Source: an uncultured Pelagibacteraceae bacterium
GTDB taxonomy: Bacteria; Pseudomonadota; Alphaproteobacteria; Pelagibacterales; Pelagibacteraceae
Reading direction: 5' to 3'
NCBI GenBank assembly: GCA_902579585.1
Contig: CACHHJ010000002.1
Span: forward strand, 1-64,000
DNA: 64,000 nt
Part shown: in pieces, positions 61,949 through 64,000 of the stretch
Layout: each line of letters begins with the position of its first letter
Numbering within the stretch: the first letter of the stretch is position 1
Translations under genes and position numbers: made by a program
The notes under the pieces: model-generated
What the model was told of the DNA's origin: nothing
The model's database searches: none
Seen by the model: the letters and a program-made list of their open reading frames with translations, nothing else

Positions 61949-62904
61949 AAAAATTAGTTGCTATAATTGCTGGGGATCCAGAAAGTATTAGCTCTGAGTT
62001 GATTGCAAAGGCTTGGAAAAAAAAGAATCAATTTAAAAATGTTAATATATTTTTAATTGGAAACTATAATTTAATAAAAAAACAATTTAAGTTATTAGAT
62101 TTAAAAATAAATATTAGAAAAATTAATAGTTTGAGGAATAAAGATTTTAAGAAAACTTTATTAGTTTATGATGTGCCTCTAGATTTTATAAATCCATTTA
62201 AAATAAATAAAAATTATAAAAAGAAATATGTTTTAAAAAGTTTTGACATAGCTATAAATTTTTCAAAAAGTAAAAAAATTATTGGTTTTATAAATTGTCC
62301 AGTTAATAAAAAAGATGTTTTTCAATCCAATTTTGGTGTGACTGAATTTTTAGCAAAAAAATCAAATGTATTGAATAAAGAGGCTATGATTATTTACAAT
62401 AAAAGGTTGTCTGTTTGCCCTATTACAACGCACATTAAAATTAAAAATGTTTCAAAAAATTTATCAATAAAAAAAATCTATGAAAAAGTAGTTGTAATAA
62501 ATAAATTTTATTTAGATAAATTTAGGTTTAAACCAAGAATTTGTGTTTTGGGTTTAAACCCACATAATTATGAGCTATTTGATGACTCTGAGGAAAAGAA
62601 AATTATACTTCCAGCTATAAAAAAACTTAAAAAAAAAGGTATTAATGTGGAAGGTCCTATACCAGCTGACACGGCTTTTCTTAATAATAAAAAATTTAAT
62701 ATTTTAATAGGAATGTATCATGATCAAGTTTTAGGACCTTATAAGACAATGTTTAATTTTAGTGCAATTAATGTAACAGCAGGTTTACCATACTTAAGAG
62801 TATCTCCTGATCATGGAACTGGTTTAGATATTATAAAAAAAAAATTAGCTAACCCACAGAGTTTAATTGAATCAATTAAATTTTTTAAACAAATTAATGT
62901 TTAA
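61945..62904 (+). CDS. pdxA: 4-Hydroxythreonine-4-phosphate dehydrogenase family protein
   Basis: Pyridoxal phosphate synthesis enzyme, 319 aa. IIAGDPESISSELIAKAW is the N-terminal signature. The three metal His residues are seen in ITTHIKIKNVS, LGLNPHNYELF and GMYHDQVLGPYKT, and VSPDHGTGLDI is the C-terminal motif. The NPHxGExG consensus reads NPHNYELFD here, a modest change near the active site. It overlaps surA (ATGA) and rsmA (8 bases), the classic surA-pdxA-rsmA order. Confidence 0.9.
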   Translation: MKKLVAIIAGDPESISSELIAKAWKKKNQFKNVNIFLIGNYNLIKKQFKLLDLKINIRKINSLRNKDFKKTLLVYDVPLDFINPFKINKNYKKKYVLKSFDIAINFSKSKKIIGFINCPVNKKDVFQSNFGVTEFLAKKSNVLNKEAMIIYNKRLSVCPITTHIKIKNVSKNLSIKKIYEKVVVINKFYLDKFRFKPRICVLGLNPHNYELFDDSEEKKIILPAIKKLKKKGINVEGPIPADTAFLNNKKFNILIGMYHDQVLGPYKTMFNFSAINVTAGLPYLRVSPDHGTGLDIIKKKLANPQSLIESIKFFKQINV

Positions 62905-63685
62905 ATTAAAAAAATCACTTGGACAAAATTTTTTAATCGATCGAAATGTAATAAATAAAATTTTGTCAGTAGAAACTTTAAAAAATCAAAATGTTATGGA
63001 AATTGGTTCTGGTTCAGGGAATCTTTCTAAATTGATAATTGCAAAAGGAATAAAGAATTTCTTGGCCATTGAGAAAGATGTGAGGTTTTGTACTCTTTTA
63101 GGTAAAAGGTATGTTCAAAATAAAAATATCTATTTCGAGAATAAAGATATTTTAAAGAAAGATTTAAATAAAATAGATTTAAGAAATGTCATAGTTTTTG
63201 GTAATTTGCCATATAATATCTCAACACAAATTTTAGTAAACTTTATTAACTTAAATAAATGGCCCCCTTTTTATAAAAAAATTATTTTTATGTTTCAAAA
63301 AGAGGTTGCCGAAAGAATATTAGCAAAATCTAAAACAAAACAATATGGAAGGTTAGCAATTTTAACCAACTACCGTCTAAATGTTGTTAAAAGTTTTAGT
63401 ATTTCAAAAAATTGTTTTTTTCCAGTACCGGCTGTTGACTCTAAAGTAATTGCTTTTGAGCCCAAATTTAATATAAAGCATAAAATTAAAAATATTAAAA
63501 ATTTAGAGCATATTACAAATATTTTTTTTAGTGGTAAAAGAAAAATGATAAATAAGGCTTTTGCAAAAATATTTAATAACCACTTATCTGTTTCAAAAAA
63601 GCTCAAAATTGATCTAAATTTAAGACCTTCTGATTTATCATTAGATGATTATTATAAACTAACAGAATATTATGAAGGTAATTAA
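62897..63685 (+). CDS. rsmA: 16S rRNA (adenine(1518)-N6/adenine(1519)-N6)-dimethyltransferase
   Basis: Dimethylates two adenines at the 3' end of 16S rRNA. From ATG 62897 (MFKLKKSLGQNFLIDRNVI) it is 262 aa; the track ORF start is an upstream TTG in pdxA. SAM-binding motif I is MEIGSGSGNLSKLI and the catalytic motif IV is FGNLPYNIS. The C-terminal helical domain is intact (FFSGKRKMINKAF). It ends 8 bases before the convergent gmk stop. Confidence 0.96.
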   Translation: MFKLKKSLGQNFLIDRNVINKILSVETLKNQNVMEIGSGSGNLSKLIIAKGIKNFLAIEKDVRFCTLLGKRYVQNKNIYFENKDILKKDLNKIDLRNVIVFGNLPYNISTQILVNFINLNKWPPFYKKIIFMFQKEVAERILAKSKTKQYGRLAILTNYRLNVVKSFSISKNCFFPVPAVDSKVIAFEPKFNIKHKIKNIKNLEHITNIFFSGKRKMINKAFAKIFNNHLSVSKKLKIDLNLRPSDLSLDDYYKLTEYYEGN

Positions 63686-63693
63686 TTAAAATT

Positions 63694-64000
63694 TTAATTA
63701 TTTAGATGCTTTTCAATTATTCTTAAAATTTTGTTAAAACAATTTTCTACATTATCATTTGTAATAACATGATCGTACTCATTTGCATGCTTTATATCTT
63801 GTGAATATGCCAAAACTCTTTTTTTAATTGATTCTTTTCCATCTTGATTTCTTGATATAAGTCTTTTTTCTAGTTCTTCTTTACTTGGAGGTAATATAAA
63901 TATCTTTAATAAATTTAATTCTTTGAAAGCACTAAGCTGTTTTGCACCCTTCCAGTCAATATCAAATAATACATTAAAATTTTTTTTTATAATATCGTCA
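63694..64000 (-). CDS. gmk: Guanylate kinase, C-terminal part
   Basis: Not in the ORF track because it runs off the window. On the minus strand the frame from the right edge reads VLFDIDWKGAKQLSAF, IFILPPSKEELEKRLISRN, IKKRVLAYSQDIKHANEYD and HVITNDNVENCFNKIL, ending with TAA at 63694-63696. These are the C-terminal half of bacterial guanylate kinase (GMP to GDP). About 101 residues are visible; the P-loop and GMP-binding part lie beyond the window. Confidence 0.93.
   Translation of the reverse strand, partial: DDIIKKNFNVLFDIDWKGAKQLSAFKELNLLKIFILPPSKEELEKRLISRNQDGKESIKKRVLAYSQDIKHANEYDHVITNDNVENCFNKILRIIEKHLNN

Overview
The window looks like a chromosome segment from a streamlined, AT-rich alphaproteobacterium of the SAR11 / Pelagibacterales type. 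Four things point there: very low GC with Lys/Asn/Ile-rich proteins; near-total coding density with overlapping or abutting neighbours and no gene-free stretch over 300 bases; alphaproteobacterial gene orders (purC-purS-purQ-purL-bolA-grxD, NDUFA12-DUF2155, DUF2066-hdaA, lptF-lptG-lptD-surA-pdxA-rsmA); and marine heterotroph-like content (prpBC, beta-alanine:pyruvate aminotransferase, TauE and LysE transporters). I cannot name a species from sequence alone. I saw no insertion sequence, integrase, phage gene, CRISPR array or rRNA. There is one tRNA (CAU anticodon).

Layout. 1-4119 (+): purine synthesis (purC partial, purS, purQ, purL), then bolA and the monothiol glutaredoxin grxD. 4111-13085 (-): glmU acetyltransferase half, glmS, class II DAHP synthase, nadE, cysS, cimA, trmJ, rpsD. 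13158-16481 (+): gph-like phosphatase, LysE exporter, prpB, prpC. 16484-19428 (-): nrdA-nrdB, with a candidate pair of NrdR boxes upstream. 19598-28232: phosphomannomutase, TauE permease, dusA, rpoZ, an MFS carrier, a beta-hydroxyacid dehydrogenase, a PNPOx-like flavoprotein, a gamma-carbonic anhydrase-like protein, a thioredoxin-fold protein and a GT4 glycosyltransferase. 28224-33420: a GT9 glycosyltransferase, then a compact polyamine/MTA-recycling cluster. 33421-39624: sugar-nucleotide and glycosyltransferase genes ending at tRNA(CAU). 39869-49339: a regulator-like protein with an internal duplication, a small membrane protein, an aminotransferase, gmd, an M23 peptidase relative, a CADD-type protein, an MFS carrier, metC, DUF2155, NDUFA12 and a stand-alone NrdJb/TSCPD protein. 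49340-64000: aspS, hdaA, DUF2066, purM-purN, ndk, pepA, and the LPS-export set lptF-lptG-lptD-surA followed by pdxA, rsmA and the end of gmk.

The most coherent system is 29218-33420. A single-chain SpeD-SpeE fusion should make decarboxylated SAM and use it for aminopropyl transfer, releasing methylthioadenosine (MTA). The adjoining genes dispose of that MTA: mtnP (MTA to adenine plus methylthioribose-1-phosphate), mtnA (isomerase) and a FucA-type class II aldolase, with divergent apt reclaiming the adenine. The third enzyme resembles FucA-type aldolases rather than MtnB dehydratases, so the predicted route is the 'DHAP shunt' (DHAP plus a methylthio-aldehyde), not the Met salvage pathway. Other points of interest are a CADD-type protein retaining the self-sacrifice Tyr and Lys proposed for p-aminobenzoate synthesis, an orphan NrdJb-like protein beside a class I RNR system, a GlmU lacking its uridylyltransferase half, and several divergent gene pairs with almost no promoter space.
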